Shown piece after piece: positions 1 through 7,883 of a DNA stretch of 64,000 nucleotides. The notes below the pieces were generated by a model. It ran no database searches, was not told the origin of the DNA, and worked only from the letters and a program-made list of their open reading frames with translations. The position numbers and the translations under genes are program-made. The DNA lies in assembly GCF_040654195.1 (NCBI RefSeq), contig NZ_JBFAHM010000011.1, positions 310,001-374,000 on the forward strand, in the 5' to 3' direction. The stretch is from Hamadaea sp013361475. Lineage in GTDB: Bacteria; Actinomycetota; Actinomycetes; Mycobacteriales; Micromonosporaceae. Position 1 is the stretch's first letter, and each line of letters opens with the position of its first letter.

Positions 1-2
1 AC

Positions 3-383
3 CCCAACAACGGCAACGCCATCTCGACCACGACGCGCGTCCAGCTCGGCCAGGGCTGGGGCACGTTCAAGCACGTTTTCGCAGCCGACTTCTCCGGCGA
101 CGGGCAGTCCGACGTCCTCGGCGTCGATTCAGGCGGATATCTCTGGTACTACCCGAAGAACGGCACCACCATCTCGACGTCGACGCGGGTTCAGCTCGGC
201 CAGGGCTGGGGGACGTTCAAGCACGTCTTCGCCTCGGACTTCTCCGGCGATGGCCACGCTGACATCCTTGGTGTCGACTCCGGCGGGTACCTGCGCTATT
301 ACCCGAACAACGGCAACGCCATCTCCAGTGCGACGAGCAAGCAGATCGGTCAAGGCTGGGGCACGTTCAAGCAGGTCATGTAG
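3..383 (+). CDS. VCBS/FG-GAP repeat protein, C-terminal end (partial)
   Basis: This is the 3' end of a gene that begins outside the window; the frame is open from base 3 to the TAG at 381-383. It encodes two and a half copies of a 50-residue repeat (150-bp period, seen at bases 42, 192 and 342 with the same QLGQGWGTFKHVF phrase). Each full copy carries FSGDG.(S/A)D(V/I)LGVDSGGYL(W/R)YY, the calcium-binding turn of FG-GAP/VCBS beta-propeller blades. Such proteins are normally secreted, and the repeat domain often follows a hydrolase domain, but the catalytic part, if any, is not in this window. The near identity of the blades at DNA level suggests recent duplication or gene conversion. Confidence 0.85.
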   Translation, partial: PNNGNAISTTTRVQLGQGWGTFKHVFAADFSGDGQSDVLGVDSGGYLWYYPKNGTTISTSTRVQLGQGWGTFKHVFASDFSGDGHADILGVDSGGYLRYYPNNGNAISSATSKQIGQGWGTFKQVM

Positions 384-507
384 GACGCAGATGGACGGCG
401 GCCTCGGTCGCCGTCCATCACAGCTCGCCCGAAGCTCGGCGGACGCGCTTGCGCGCTGACGATCACGTCCCTCACCTGACGGTCGCAGCCGGCTCAGCGC
501 AGTGCGT

Positions 508-786
508 TCAGCTCCGTTTTCCCAGGCGGCGGATCTCAGCGCGGGCGTGGTCCACCTCCGGTGTCTCGTCTCCGTGCGCGTCGGCGATGGCGTTGGCGAG
601 GTCTTGCGCGCCGCTGATGAGATGCCGGGCCTGACGCCGGTTGTGGAGGCGTTTGGCGTACTGGCGGCGCTCCTTGCGAAGTCCGCTGACGGCCTGCGGG
701 AGAGGCGGGTCCGGCCGGACTCGCTTGCCGGCTGTTCCGCTTGACCTAGAGCGCGCTCCAGGTCGCATAGTGACCCCCGTACGCAT
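508..786 (-). CDS. possible small basic hypothetical protein
   Basis: An open frame of 92 codons on the minus strand, starting at an ATG (784-786) and rich in Arg, Lys and Ala. The C-terminal half reads like a charged amphipathic helix (QDLANAIADAH and HARAEIRRLGKRS). No family is recognised and no clear ribosome binding site is seen. It would lie divergently from the aldo/keto reductase gene and its start abuts the CebR-like palindrome at 786-799. The rest of 384-818 shows nothing else convincing. Confidence 0.25.
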   Translation of the reverse strand: MRTGVTMRPGARSRSSGTAGKRVRPDPPLPQAVSGLRKERRQYAKRLHNRRQARHLISGAQDLANAIADAHGDETPEVDHARAEIRRLGKRS

Positions 787-799
787 TGGAGCGCTCCCA
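786..799. promoter_or_regulatory. CebR-like LacI-family operator
   Basis: TTGGAGCGCTCCCA matches 13 of 14 bases of the CebR box TGGGAGCGCTCCCA known from streptomycete cellobiose genes, around the perfect palindrome GGAGCGCTCC. It lies 20 bases before the aldo/keto reductase ATG, a position suited to repression. No LacI-family regulator is present in the window, so the regulator would be encoded elsewhere. Confidence 0.5.
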
Positions 800-818
800 A
801 TTGGAGCGACGGAACAGC

Positions 819-1823
819 ATGGATGGGAAACCGATGAAGCGAGTACTGGGCCGAAGCGGCATCGAGGTCAGCGCCCTGGGCCTCGGCTGCTGGGCCATCG
901 GCGGCCCGTACGCCGGGGGAGCGAACCAGTACGGCTGGGGACACGTCGACGACGCCGAATCGATCCGCGCGATCAGGCGGGCTCTCGACCTGGGAGTGAC
1001 CTTCTTCGACACGGCCAGCAGCTACGGCGCCGGCCACAGCGAGACGGTGCTCGGGCAGGCCTTGGGTGGTGACCGTGACCAGGTGGTCATCGCCACCAAA
1101 TGGGGCTGGACCTTCGACGAGGCGACCAGGGAGGCGGGCGGAGCCGACAGCAGCATCGCCTACCTGCGCAGCTGCCTGGAAGGGTCGCTACGGCGGCTGG
1201 GCACCGACTACGTCGACCTCTACCAACTCCACCTCGGCGACCTGCCCGTCACAGAGGCGCTCGAAATGATCGAGCCGCTGGAGGACCTCGTGGCGGCCGG
1301 GAAGATCCGCGCCTACGGGTGGAGCACCGACGATCCGCAGCGCGCCGAAGCGTTCGCCGCAGCCGGTACGCACTGCACCGCGATCCAGTACGACATGTCG
1401 GTGCTGGCCGACCGCCCGCGGATAGTCGCGTGCTGCGAGCAGGCGGAGCAGGCCGGCGTCAACCGAGGTCCGCTGGCGATGGGACTGCTGAGCGGAAAGT
1501 ATGCCGACGGCCGGAAAGTCGCCGCCGACGACGTGCGCTCGCAAGGCTACGAATGGCTGACGTACTTCCACGACGGTGCGGCGGCACCGCGATGGCAGGC
1601 CCGGGTCGAGGCACTACGAGAGGTGTTCGCCGCGGGCGGCCGCACCCCGACCCAGGGGGCCCTGGCCTGGCTGTGGGCCCGCAGCCAGACCACCATCCCC
1701 ATCCCCGGATTCCGTGACACGGCCCAGGTCGAGCAGAACGCGGCCGCGCTCACCTTCGGCCCGCTCAGTGCACGCGAGTTCGCCGAGGTCGAGGACCTGC
1801 TATCAGACTTGCGTACCAGCTGA
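819..1823 (+). CDS. aldo/keto reductase
   Basis: A 334-residue member of the aldo/keto reductase superfamily, a cytosolic (alpha/beta)8 barrel that reduces aldehydes or ketones with NADPH. The start of the fold (VLGRSGIEVSALGLGCW) is canonical. The catalytic tetrad is visible: Asp and Tyr in FFDTASSYG, Lys in IATKWGW, and His in YQLHLGD. The C-terminal cofactor segment IPIPGFRDTAQVEQN is also intact. The ATG at 819 is chosen; the in-frame ATG at 834 is a possible alternative. The substrate cannot be told from sequence. The CebR-like operator just upstream suggests control by a plant-cell-wall sugar, which would fit the pectate lyase further downstream. It is convergent with the redoxin gene. 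Confidence 0.9.
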   Translation: MDGKPMKRVLGRSGIEVSALGLGCWAIGGPYAGGANQYGWGHVDDAESIRAIRRALDLGVTFFDTASSYGAGHSETVLGQALGGDRDQVVIATKWGWTFDEATREAGGADSSIAYLRSCLEGSLRRLGTDYVDLYQLHLGDLPVTEALEMIEPLEDLVAAGKIRAYGWSTDDPQRAEAFAAAGTHCTAIQYDMSVLADRPRIVACCEQAEQAGVNRGPLAMGLLSGKYADGRKVAADDVRSQGYEWLTYFHDGAAAPRWQARVEALREVFAAGGRTPTQGALAWLWARSQTTIPIPGFRDTAQVEQNAAALTFGPLSAREFAEVEDLLSDLRTS

Positions 1824-1854
1824 GGCGCTGCGGCGGTGGCCGGACGGATCGGGT

Positions 1855-2343
1855 TCAGCGTTGCGGAGTGCCGGATTCGGCATCGGATCGCAGCGGCAGC
1901 TTCGCGACCGCGGCGACCAGTTCGCCCCGATCGAAACTCGCCGTCGGCAGCGCCCCGGTCCGCGCGTACCGCAAAAGGCCGCCGGAATCGACGAGGAACG
2001 TGCCGCTGTGCTGCATCAGCAGCCGCCGTTCCAGACCCACGGCCCGGTGCGCGGCGTCACCGTGGGACGAGACCACCCGCAGGCCGCCGGCCTTCCGCTG
2101 AACCCGGATGGCGTCGGCGGCCTCACCCGGCACGATCACAACCGGCGCGACATCGCGCTCGGCGAGCGCGTCGCGCAGTTCCGCCAGCGCCCGGACATGG
2201 TGCAGGCAGACGAGGCAGTTGTGCGCGCGCATGAAGAAAAGCACGGCGGGACGACCGGCGCGGACCTGCTCTAGATCGGTCCGGAGGCCGTCCGGGTCGA
2301 CGACGGACAGGGCGGGGAAGGGAAGGCCGAGTACGGGCGGCAT
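1855..2343 (-). CDS. redoxin/peroxiredoxin-like protein
   Basis: A 162-residue thioredoxin-fold protein of the AhpC/TSA-redoxin group. The strand LFFMRAHNCLVC carries a CxxC pair (Cys43, Cys46) in place of the TxxC of classical peroxiredoxins, so a thiol-disulfide oxidoreductase role is as likely as peroxide reduction. There is no signal peptide, so it should act in the cytosol. A good ribosome binding site (GGAGGA) precedes the ATG at 2343. It is transcribed divergently from a LysR regulator, and a LysR-type site lies between them, so it is the probable target of that regulator. Confidence 0.75.
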   Translation of the reverse strand: MPPVLGLPFPALSVVDPDGLRTDLEQVRAGRPAVLFFMRAHNCLVCLHHVRALAELRDALAERDVAPVVIVPGEAADAIRVQRKAGGLRVVSSHGDAAHRAVGLERRLLMQHSGTFLVDSGGLLRYARTGALPTASFDRGELVAAVAKLPLRSDAESGTPQR

Positions 2344-2434
2344 CGAGGTGTCCTCCGGGAAGGGAATGATCGGTCGTGCGGTGACCAGTCCACCCGACGG
2401 AACCGGCGAGCGTCCAAGACCAACTCGGTCGGCC

Positions 2435-2453
2435 CGATACCGTGCCGGTATCG
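2435..2453. promoter_or_regulatory. LysR-type (T-N11-A) operator between redoxin and LysR genes
   Basis: A perfect 8-bp inverted repeat, CGATACCG-TGC-CGGTATCG, that contains the T-N11-A core typical of LysR regulator sites. It ends 9 bases before the LysR ATG and about 90 bases upstream of the redoxin start, the usual place for an autoregulated LysR divergon. Confidence 0.6.
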
Positions 2454-2462
2454 TTGCCGCTC

Positions 2463-3335
2463 ATGGACCTGCGTAGCCTGCGCTACTTCGTCGCGGTCGC
2501 CGAAGAACGCCACTTCGGCCGGGCCGCGCGGCGGCTGCACATGGCCCAGCCGCCGCTGAGCAGGTCGGTCAAGGACCTCGAGACCCGGCTCGGCCACCTG
2601 CTGCTGCACCGGTCACCGGCCGGTGTCAGCCTCACCCCGGCCGGAGAAGCGCTCTATGCCGAAGCCCGCGCGCTCATCGCGCAGGCGGACCGCATCCCGG
2701 AACGAGTGGCGGCCGCCGCCGGCACCCCGACCCTCGTCGTCGGCGTACTCGCCGACAGCGCCGAGCAGATCGGACCCCACCTGGTCACCGCCTTCCGGGC
2801 CGCCCACCCCGGCGTGCACATCCGGATGCGGGAGGCCGACCTCACCGACCCATCCTGCGGGCTGAAATCCGGGCAGGTGGACGTCGCGCTGACCCGGACC
2901 CCGTTCGACGACACCGGCATCGCCACCCACGTTCTGCGTACCGATCCGATCGGCGTCGTCGTCCGCGCCGACGACCCGCTGGCCCAGCAGACCGTCCTCA
3001 GCCTCGAAGACCTGGCGACGCGCCGCCGGTTCCGACTGCCCGACGACGCCGACGCGATATGGCGGGACTACTGGAACGCGCTTGCCGCCGAGGGTACGGA
3101 CAACGACGACCCCGTCATCCGCACCCTGCGCGAATGCCTGCAATCGGTACTGTGGAACGGTGCCATCGGCCTCATGCCACTGGCCGACACGCTTCCCGAC
3201 GGGCTGGTATGCGTACCGCTGAAAGGCGTGCCCCCGAGCCACCTAGTGATCGCCTGGACGCGGGGGAGCCGCAACCCGCTGGTGCGGTCGTTCATCCAGA
3301 CCGCCGCCTCCCTGCGCACCCAAGCCACGGCGTGA
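2463..3335 (+). CDS. LysR-family transcriptional regulator
   Basis: A 290-residue LysR-type regulator. The N-terminal winged helix is clear (LRYFVAVAEERHFGRAARRLHMAQPPLSRSVKDLE, here broken by nothing unusual; positions about 5-65). A periplasmic-binding-like effector domain follows (about 90-290, beginning at TLVVGVLADS). The ATG at 2463 is preferred over the GTG at 2442 because the latter would lie inside the inverted repeat that looks like its operator. It probably regulates itself and the divergent redoxin gene. The effector is unknown; a redox or xenobiotic signal would fit the neighbour. Confidence 0.9.
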   Translation: MDLRSLRYFVAVAEERHFGRAARRLHMAQPPLSRSVKDLETRLGHLLLHRSPAGVSLTPAGEALYAEARALIAQADRIPERVAAAAGTPTLVVGVLADSAEQIGPHLVTAFRAAHPGVHIRMREADLTDPSCGLKSGQVDVALTRTPFDDTGIATHVLRTDPIGVVVRADDPLAQQTVLSLEDLATRRRFRLPDDADAIWRDYWNALAAEGTDNDDPVIRTLRECLQSVLWNGAIGLMPLADTLPDGLVCVPLKGVPPSHLVIAWTRGSRNPLVRSFIQTAASLRTQATA

Positions 3336-3385
3336 TCTACTCGCACGCCGGTGCCGGCAGCCATTTCCAGGTCAGAGGGATTGAG

Positions 3386-3484
3386 ATGCTTCTTGCGGGC
3401 GGTCGCAGCGACCACTGGGAACCGTGGCACCTAGTCATCTTGGGACTGCTAGTCATCGTCATGGGCGTCATGGGCTTCCGTTAG
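3386..3484 (+). CDS. small membrane peptide, TatA-like N-terminus
   Basis: A 32-codon frame from ATG 3386 to TAG 3484 with an AGAGGGA ribosome binding site 8 bases upstream. The peptide has a polar start, then WEPWHLVILGLLVIVMGV, a single hydrophobic helix preceded by Trp and His. This pattern resembles the membrane helix of actinobacterial TatA, but the amphipathic helix that should follow is missing. It may be a truncated TatA copy or an independent small membrane protein. Confidence 0.35.
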   Translation: MLLAGGRSDHWEPWHLVILGLLVIVMGVMGFR

Positions 3485-3639
3485 AAGCGTCGTGGTGGCG
3501 CCGGTTATCGATATAGCACACGGTGTTGGCCGTGATCTTCGGAATCGTGTTGACGATTACCGGGCCCGTCAGGTTTGTTGGATAGATGGGTGCGCAGGCC
3601 ATTGTCGCCTAGTCGGGGTCCAGAAAGGGAGCGGCGACG

Positions 3640-3768
3640 CTGACGAACCCGCTTGATCGTGATCTGGCGCAACTCGACGAGGACGAACTGCTGGAGCTTG
3701 AAGACGCCGATCTCATCGACGACCTTGAGGCGGCGCTCAAGGCCCTTCCGTATCCTGGATATTGGCGC
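3640..3768 (+). pseudogene. acidic reading-frame remnant ahead of the IS256 fragment
   Basis: The frame beginning LTNPLDRDLAQLDEDELLEL continues with a run of Asp, Glu and Leu codons up to about 3755, then loses coding character where the transposase fragment begins in another frame. It looks like the 5' part of a gene broken when the insertion sequence arrived, preceded by a GGGAG at about 3627. No family is recognised and no normal start codon is seen. The remaining sequence between 3485 and 3640 shows nothing. Confidence 0.3.
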
Positions 3769-4250
3769 GTGGTTGGTGCCGGGTTCACAAGACCGCCAAC
3801 GTCCTGGCCGCGCTGCCCAAGTCAGCACACTCCGGCGCGAAGGCCGTCCTGGCTGAGATCTACAACGCCGAGGACAAGCGCCACGCTCAGGCCGCGGCCG
3901 GCAGATTCGCCGCCGCCTACGGAGCCAAGTTCACCAAGGCCACCGCGAAGGTCACCGACGATCTGGACATGCTGCTGATGTTCTACGACTTCCCCGCCGA
4001 GTACTGGGTGCACCTGCGCACGTCCGACCCGATCGAGTCGACGTTCGCCACCGTCAGGCGTCGCACCCGTGTCACCAAAGGCCCTGGCAGCCGCGCCGCA
4101 GGCCTGGCCATGGCGTTCACGCTCATCGAATCGGCCCGGGACCGGTGGCGGGCGGTCAACACCCCGCACCTGGTCGCCCTCGTCCGTGCCGGTGCGACCT
4201 TCGTTAACGGTCACCTCGTTGAGCGAGCGTGCCAGGCGGCCGCCGTATGA
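3762..4250 (+). pseudogene. IS256-family (Mutator) transposase, C-terminal fragment
   Basis: The 162-codon frame matches the last 40 percent or so of IS256-family transposases: CRVHKTANVLAALPKSAH, NAEDKRHA, DFPAEYWVHLRTSDPIES and TFATVRRRTRVTKGPGS are family hallmarks, and the last catalytic Glu lies in the DPIES phrase. The N-terminal part, with the two catalytic Asp residues, is absent; upstream sequence is unrelated. It therefore cannot encode an active enzyme. Its stop overlaps the ATG of the next gene (ATGA at 4247-4250). Confidence 0.85.
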
Positions 4251-4633
4251 ACACGCCGCCACGCTCGGCCGCCAGTAAGCAGCGGCCAACCGACAAGCTG
4301 ACTGCGCTGCGGCTCGGTCAGCGCCTGGTCGCCGAGGTGCCGGCCTCCGGGCCGGGCCGACGCGCGTTCGTCGACATCACGCCGTCGACCGGCCCCGTCG
4401 ACACCGACGCCCAGGCGCAGGGCTGGAGGCGCCCCGACCACGCCCGCACGTTCCGCCTACGGCAATGGGATTACGAAGCCGATCTTGTCGACCTCTTCGA
4501 CTACGACATCGGCGCTGTCCTGATCAGGGAAGCGAACGCGGAAGGCGAACCTGAACTAACCGCGATGCTGCAGACCTGGCAACTGAGTCCCGACCAATTC
4601 CTCTATCCATGGCAAACCAACGATCCGAGGTAG
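4247..4633 (+). CDS. hypothetical protein beside the IS256 fragment
   Basis: A 128-residue protein of unknown family. The N-terminal half is basic; the C-terminal half (WDYEADLVDLFDYDIGAVL, then a Glu/Leu helix) is acidic and has good codon character. It starts with an ATG that overlaps the stop of the IS256 fragment by 4 bases; a GTG at 4229 is an alternative. The overlap may be accidental or the gene may be a passenger of the insertion. Confidence 0.5.
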   Translation: MNTPPRSAASKQRPTDKLTALRLGQRLVAEVPASGPGRRAFVDITPSTGPVDTDAQAQGWRRPDHARTFRLRQWDYEADLVDLFDYDIGAVLIREANAEGEPELTAMLQTWQLSPDQFLYPWQTNDPR

Positions 4634-5143
4634 GCCCAGACCAAGGACCCATCCACAGGTCTTGACAATTCATCCCCTACCTCGCCGGACACCGTCCTAC
4701 ACGGTGATTAGGTCGCATGTCCCAATCAGCGGTCGTGGCGTCATAGGGTCTGGAACGGCCAAGTCTGATGAGCCATCCATCGACAACTCCCTCTACGCCA
4801 TATCCCAGACCCATGGGCCTCACCGGTTCGACGAACCACCGGATCGGGCGAGCTTGAAACGTAGGACGCCCTCTCGAGGCGTGCGGCAAGGGCGCTGGAT
4901 GCTCGAACGGCTCCAGCTTCGCCAAGGCCGTCAGGGACAAACCTGGCTGACCTGACGGCACTGCTCAACCGCGGCGCGGACTTCACGGAGGAATCGGAGG
5001 CTGCTGAAGGGATCACAAAGGCGGGCAGCGTCCGCGCCTACGTGTCCAAGAAGGCAATGAGCCTTCCGAGCAAACGCGTTGTGACGCTAGGTAAGCGTCC
5101 ACCTGCGACACGCCAAACTCGTTGCCCTGCAAGCAAAATAGGC
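4634..5143. other. gene-poor stretch between insertion-sequence remnants
   Basis: No complete gene is supported here and the base composition is noticeably less GC-rich than the genome around it. From about 4943 to 5090 one plus frame (LADLTALLNRGADFTEESEA, then AGSVRAYVSKKAMSLPS) reads like the remains of a coding region, without a start codon. It runs on towards the hairpin upstream of the IS5-type transposase. Confidence 0.4.
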
Positions 5144-5196
5144 AAGCCCCTGTATGAAGTGGTCATCTCACTGATCAACTTCACAGACAGGGGCTT
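5144..5196. repeat. imperfect inverted repeat ahead of the IS5-type transposase
   Basis: AAGCCCCTGT (5144-5153) pairs with ACAGGGGCTT (5187-5196), and inside them TGAAGT (5155-5160) pairs with ACTTCA (5178-5183); a 17-base loop remains. It ends 3 bases before the transposase GTG, so in RNA it would bury the ribosome binding region. This could protect against read-through transcription into the element, or be part of the left end of the element. Confidence 0.6.
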
Positions 5197-5199
5197 CGC

Positions 5200-6030
5200 G
5201 TGACCTCCAGTGTCACATACTCCGCCGTGCTCGATGTCCGCCGGGAGACCGTAGTGTTCTTGTCGAGCCTGCTGCACGCCCACCGGCGCGCGGTCGGGAC
5301 CCGCACCGGCACCCGCGCGCTCAGCTGCTTCAGGCAGGCCATACTCGTGCTGCGCTGGTTCCTCGACGGCACCCGTCTGGCCCAGCTGGCCCGCGACAAC
5401 GGCATCAGCCGCTCGACCGCCTACGACTACCTGCACGAGGGCATCGACCTGCTCGCCGAACGCAAACCCAGCCTGCACACCGCGCTGCTGGCCGCCAAGA
5501 TGGCCGGACACACCCACATCAACGTCGACGGCACGCTGCTAAGCACCGACCGCTGCCACATCCCCGGCCCGACCCCCGGCGTCGACCTGTGGTGGAGCGG
5601 AAAACATCATCACCACGGCGGGAACGTGCAGATCGTGTCCACCCCCGACGGATGGCCGATCTGGGCCTCCGACGTACGCCCCGGCCGCGAACACGACACC
5701 ACCTGCCTGCGCACCCACGAAGACATGCTGCCCGCCCTGCGCGAGTGGACCGACGACGACCTGCCCGCCCTGGCCGACCTGGGCTACGAAGGCGAACCCG
5801 ACGTCTTCATCCTGCCGATCAAGAAACCCGACGGCGGCAAGCTCACCGACGCCCAACGCCAGCACAACTGGCTGCACGCGTACGCCCGAGCCCGCGCCGA
5901 ACAGGCCAACTCCCTACTCAAGACCACCTTCAAAGCGCTCCGGCGGATCAGCCTGTCACCCGACGTCATCGGCAAGATCGCCGCCGCCGCACCCGTCCTA
6001 CTACACGTCGACCACGCTCGCACCACATAA
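5200..6030 (+). CDS. IS5-type transposase (DDE_Tnp_4 class), intact
   Basis: A 276-residue transposase with GTG start. The N-terminal part has a helix-turn-helix (LAQLARDNGISRSTAYDYL, about residues 69-87) and the catalytic domain shows the DDE acidic residues: Asp in INVDGTLLST, Asp in ALADLGYEGE, and a Glu in the RARAEQANSLLK helix. This arrangement is typical of the streptomycete IS5-group elements. No frameshift or stop is seen, so the element could be active. The terminal inverted repeats could not be placed with confidence; the element probably begins near 5140 and ends after 6030. Confidence 0.9.
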   Translation: MTSSVTYSAVLDVRRETVVFLSSLLHAHRRAVGTRTGTRALSCFRQAILVLRWFLDGTRLAQLARDNGISRSTAYDYLHEGIDLLAERKPSLHTALLAAKMAGHTHINVDGTLLSTDRCHIPGPTPGVDLWWSGKHHHHGGNVQIVSTPDGWPIWASDVRPGREHDTTCLRTHEDMLPALREWTDDDLPALADLGYEGEPDVFILPIKKPDGGKLTDAQRQHNWLHAYARARAEQANSLLKTTFKALRRISLSPDVIGKIAAAAPVLLHVDHARTT

Positions 6031-6109
6031 CCACGCTCGGTAATCAGAACCTGGGCGGAGAGGCTCATTGACACGGGATAGATACCCTTGATCAGTGGGC
6101 GGAGCCTCG

Positions 6110-6583
6110 GTGCGAAGCATCTGGCAGAACATCTGGATGCCGCTCTTTCTCATGTCGTTCGTCGGACTCTTCTGCGTGCTCTTGCTCGACTCGCAGGAGG
6201 GCACGCCCAGTGCTGGCGGCTGGGCGCTCGCTCTCGCGGTGGGTGTACCCGGTGTCGTCGCGGCGATCCGGCTGACCCGCGTCGGCGTCTTCGCCACTTC
6301 GCGGGGTCTGCTCGTTCGCGGAGTCTTGCGTACTCGCACCTTCGCCTGGCCGCAGATCGCCGGTGTGACGAGCGCCCAAATGAGGAGTCTTCGGGGCCAG
6401 TACTACTACTTCCCGGCCCTCATCTACCACCCGGCGTACCGCGTATCCAGCACGATCGAGCACGAGATGTATGCAGGCGGCACTCGGTTGGCTGGCATCT
6501 GGCTCTTCGCTAACAGCCCCGCCGGCGCGGAGCAGTGGGCTGTGCGAATCCGCGAACTGGTCGCAGCCCACGCGGCTGAATGA
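6110..6583 (+). CDS. PH-domain membrane protein
   Basis: A 157-residue protein with two N-terminal membrane helices (about residues 8-28 and 36-55) followed by a bacterial PH-like domain (VFATSRGLLVRGVLRTRTF then WPQIAGV), an arrangement common in actinobacterial membrane proteins of unknown role. The GTG at 6110 is chosen because GGAG lies 5 bases before it; the GTG at 6095 is an alternative. It follows the IS5-type gene and is probably transcribed alone. Confidence 0.7.
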   Translation: MRSIWQNIWMPLFLMSFVGLFCVLLLDSQEGTPSAGGWALALAVGVPGVVAAIRLTRVGVFATSRGLLVRGVLRTRTFAWPQIAGVTSAQMRSLRGQYYYFPALIYHPAYRVSSTIEHEMYAGGTRLAGIWLFANSPAGAEQWAVRIRELVAAHAAE

Positions 6584-6747
6584 AGCCTCCTGAGCGGCCG
6601 CGGGCTTCACGTACATCCCGTGCAGCGCAACATGCGGCATGTCGTGATCGGACGATCACATAGTCACAGACCGCGATCAGGACCTTGCGCGGAATGGCTC
6701 AATGGCCATGAAGACCGACACCGAAGCGGCCGGAAAAAGATCGCTGG

Positions 6748-7006
6748 GTGACAGGCGGAGTGGGCCTCGACGTTCGGAACGGCAAGATCGTCTCCATGGT
6801 GTCCGCGAGTGGCGATATCACTGTTGACGACATGCAGGCGATGGGGAGTCCGAATCCCACGCGGAGCCATCGACGTCGGCGGCAACCTCGACGCAGAAGT
6901 CAACATCGGGCAATAAGCCCGCGCCAACGGGATCAAACAACTCACCGTTCCGACAACGAACCGCCATGCCGTATGTGTCGGCGACATACCCGACCGGCGA
7001 TGATCA
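6748..7006 (+). pseudogene. frameshifted and stop-broken gene remnant
   Basis: One frame reads VTGGVGLDVRNGKIVSMV then ASGDITVDDMQAMG; after about 6850 the coding character moves by one base to GAIDVGGNLDAEVNIGQ, then a TAA (6914-6916), then continues in the same frame as ARANGIKQLTVP up to a TGA near 7000. The three pieces together look like one short gene with a frameshift and an internal stop. No family could be named. The rest of 6584-7043 shows nothing. Confidence 0.4.
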
Positions 7007-7043
7007 CCCCGGACAAATGCCGAGGCAATAGGAGGCACCTAGT

Positions 7044-7682
7044 TCAGGCCCGTAGTGAGCCGGTCCGCGTCTGCTCGTGATACCACAGACAGACCACTGT
7101 TGCTTGGCCACCGTCATATCGTTCGATGAACCATATTCTGGGCAGGTCGTCCTTCACGATGGGAGCGTACGTAAGGAACATCTCCTTGCATGACTTATTC
7201 GCCACCTCCTCAACAAAGAACAGTCCCCGACGATCCTCAGGCGGTTCGAACTCGCCGACAACCTCGGCCACATGTGACTCGGTACAGGGAACGCCAAGTA
7301 GCTCGGTGAGCGAGGACCCCGCCGCGTACTCTTTGATGCAATCACCCGCTCGCAGGGACCCGATCGGGATAGCACCAGCGGCGACGATGCGGCCCGACGC
7401 ATCACGTGTAGCCTCACGTGAGGGCAGGCCGACGAACATCACCATGGCCAAGAGGACGGCCCAGACTGCTCCCAACACGATGCCCGCAATAGCTTGAGCC
7501 TTGCCTCGCTGGCCAGTCTCCGTCACCCGCCGCAGCGCGACGATTCCTAGGACCACGGCGGGGATGCCGGCGCCAGCGGGGGTGATGCCGAGAGCCAGCG
7601 ATGCGACCGCCAGTCCGTTCGTGCCGTCTGGTGCATCGATAACGCCTTTGCGTCCTTCGGCCGGGCCAAAATGTGAGGTCAC
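7044..7682 (-). CDS. DUF4190/septum-formation-family membrane protein
   Basis: About 212 residues. The first half holds the two-helix DUF4190 module (TNGLAVASLALGITPAG, VVLGIVALRRV, then AIAGIVLGAVWAVLLAM). The second half is a likely extracellular domain of the septum-formation family, with the paired Cys pattern RAGDCIKEY and GVPCTESHVAEVVGEF and two more Cys near the end. Such proteins are common in actinomycetes and poorly understood. The start is uncertain: GTG at 7682 gives a normal-length N-terminus, ATG at 7733 adds 17 residues, and neither has a clear ribosome binding site. Confidence 0.7.
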   Translation of the reverse strand: MTSHFGPAEGRKGVIDAPDGTNGLAVASLALGITPAGAGIPAVVLGIVALRRVTETGQRGKAQAIAGIVLGAVWAVLLAMVMFVGLPSREATRDASGRIVAAGAIPIGSLRAGDCIKEYAAGSSLTELLGVPCTESHVAEVVGEFEPPEDRRGLFFVEEVANKSCKEMFLTYAPIVKDDLPRIWFIERYDGGQATVVCLWYHEQTRTGSLRA

Positions 7683-7883
7683 GGCGTGCGACGCTACAGG
7701 ACGTGTTGTTGCAAGGTAAGAGGCGCCATGCATGACACGAGATCGGTCCGTCGGCTGCACCTGTGCGGACGTATGCCGCCCCGGTCCCCGTTCAAGCTCG
7801 GCGTGCACGACCGCGGTCAAGCCCTGGAACTCGCCCGCCACATGGGTGTGCTGTAGGCCGGCCAGGAAGAGGCCGCGGTCCGG

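Noticed and set aside
1..383. 150-bp direct repeats as a CRISPR or satellite
   Set aside because: The repeats are in frame with a 50-residue VCBS blade and are explained by the protein.
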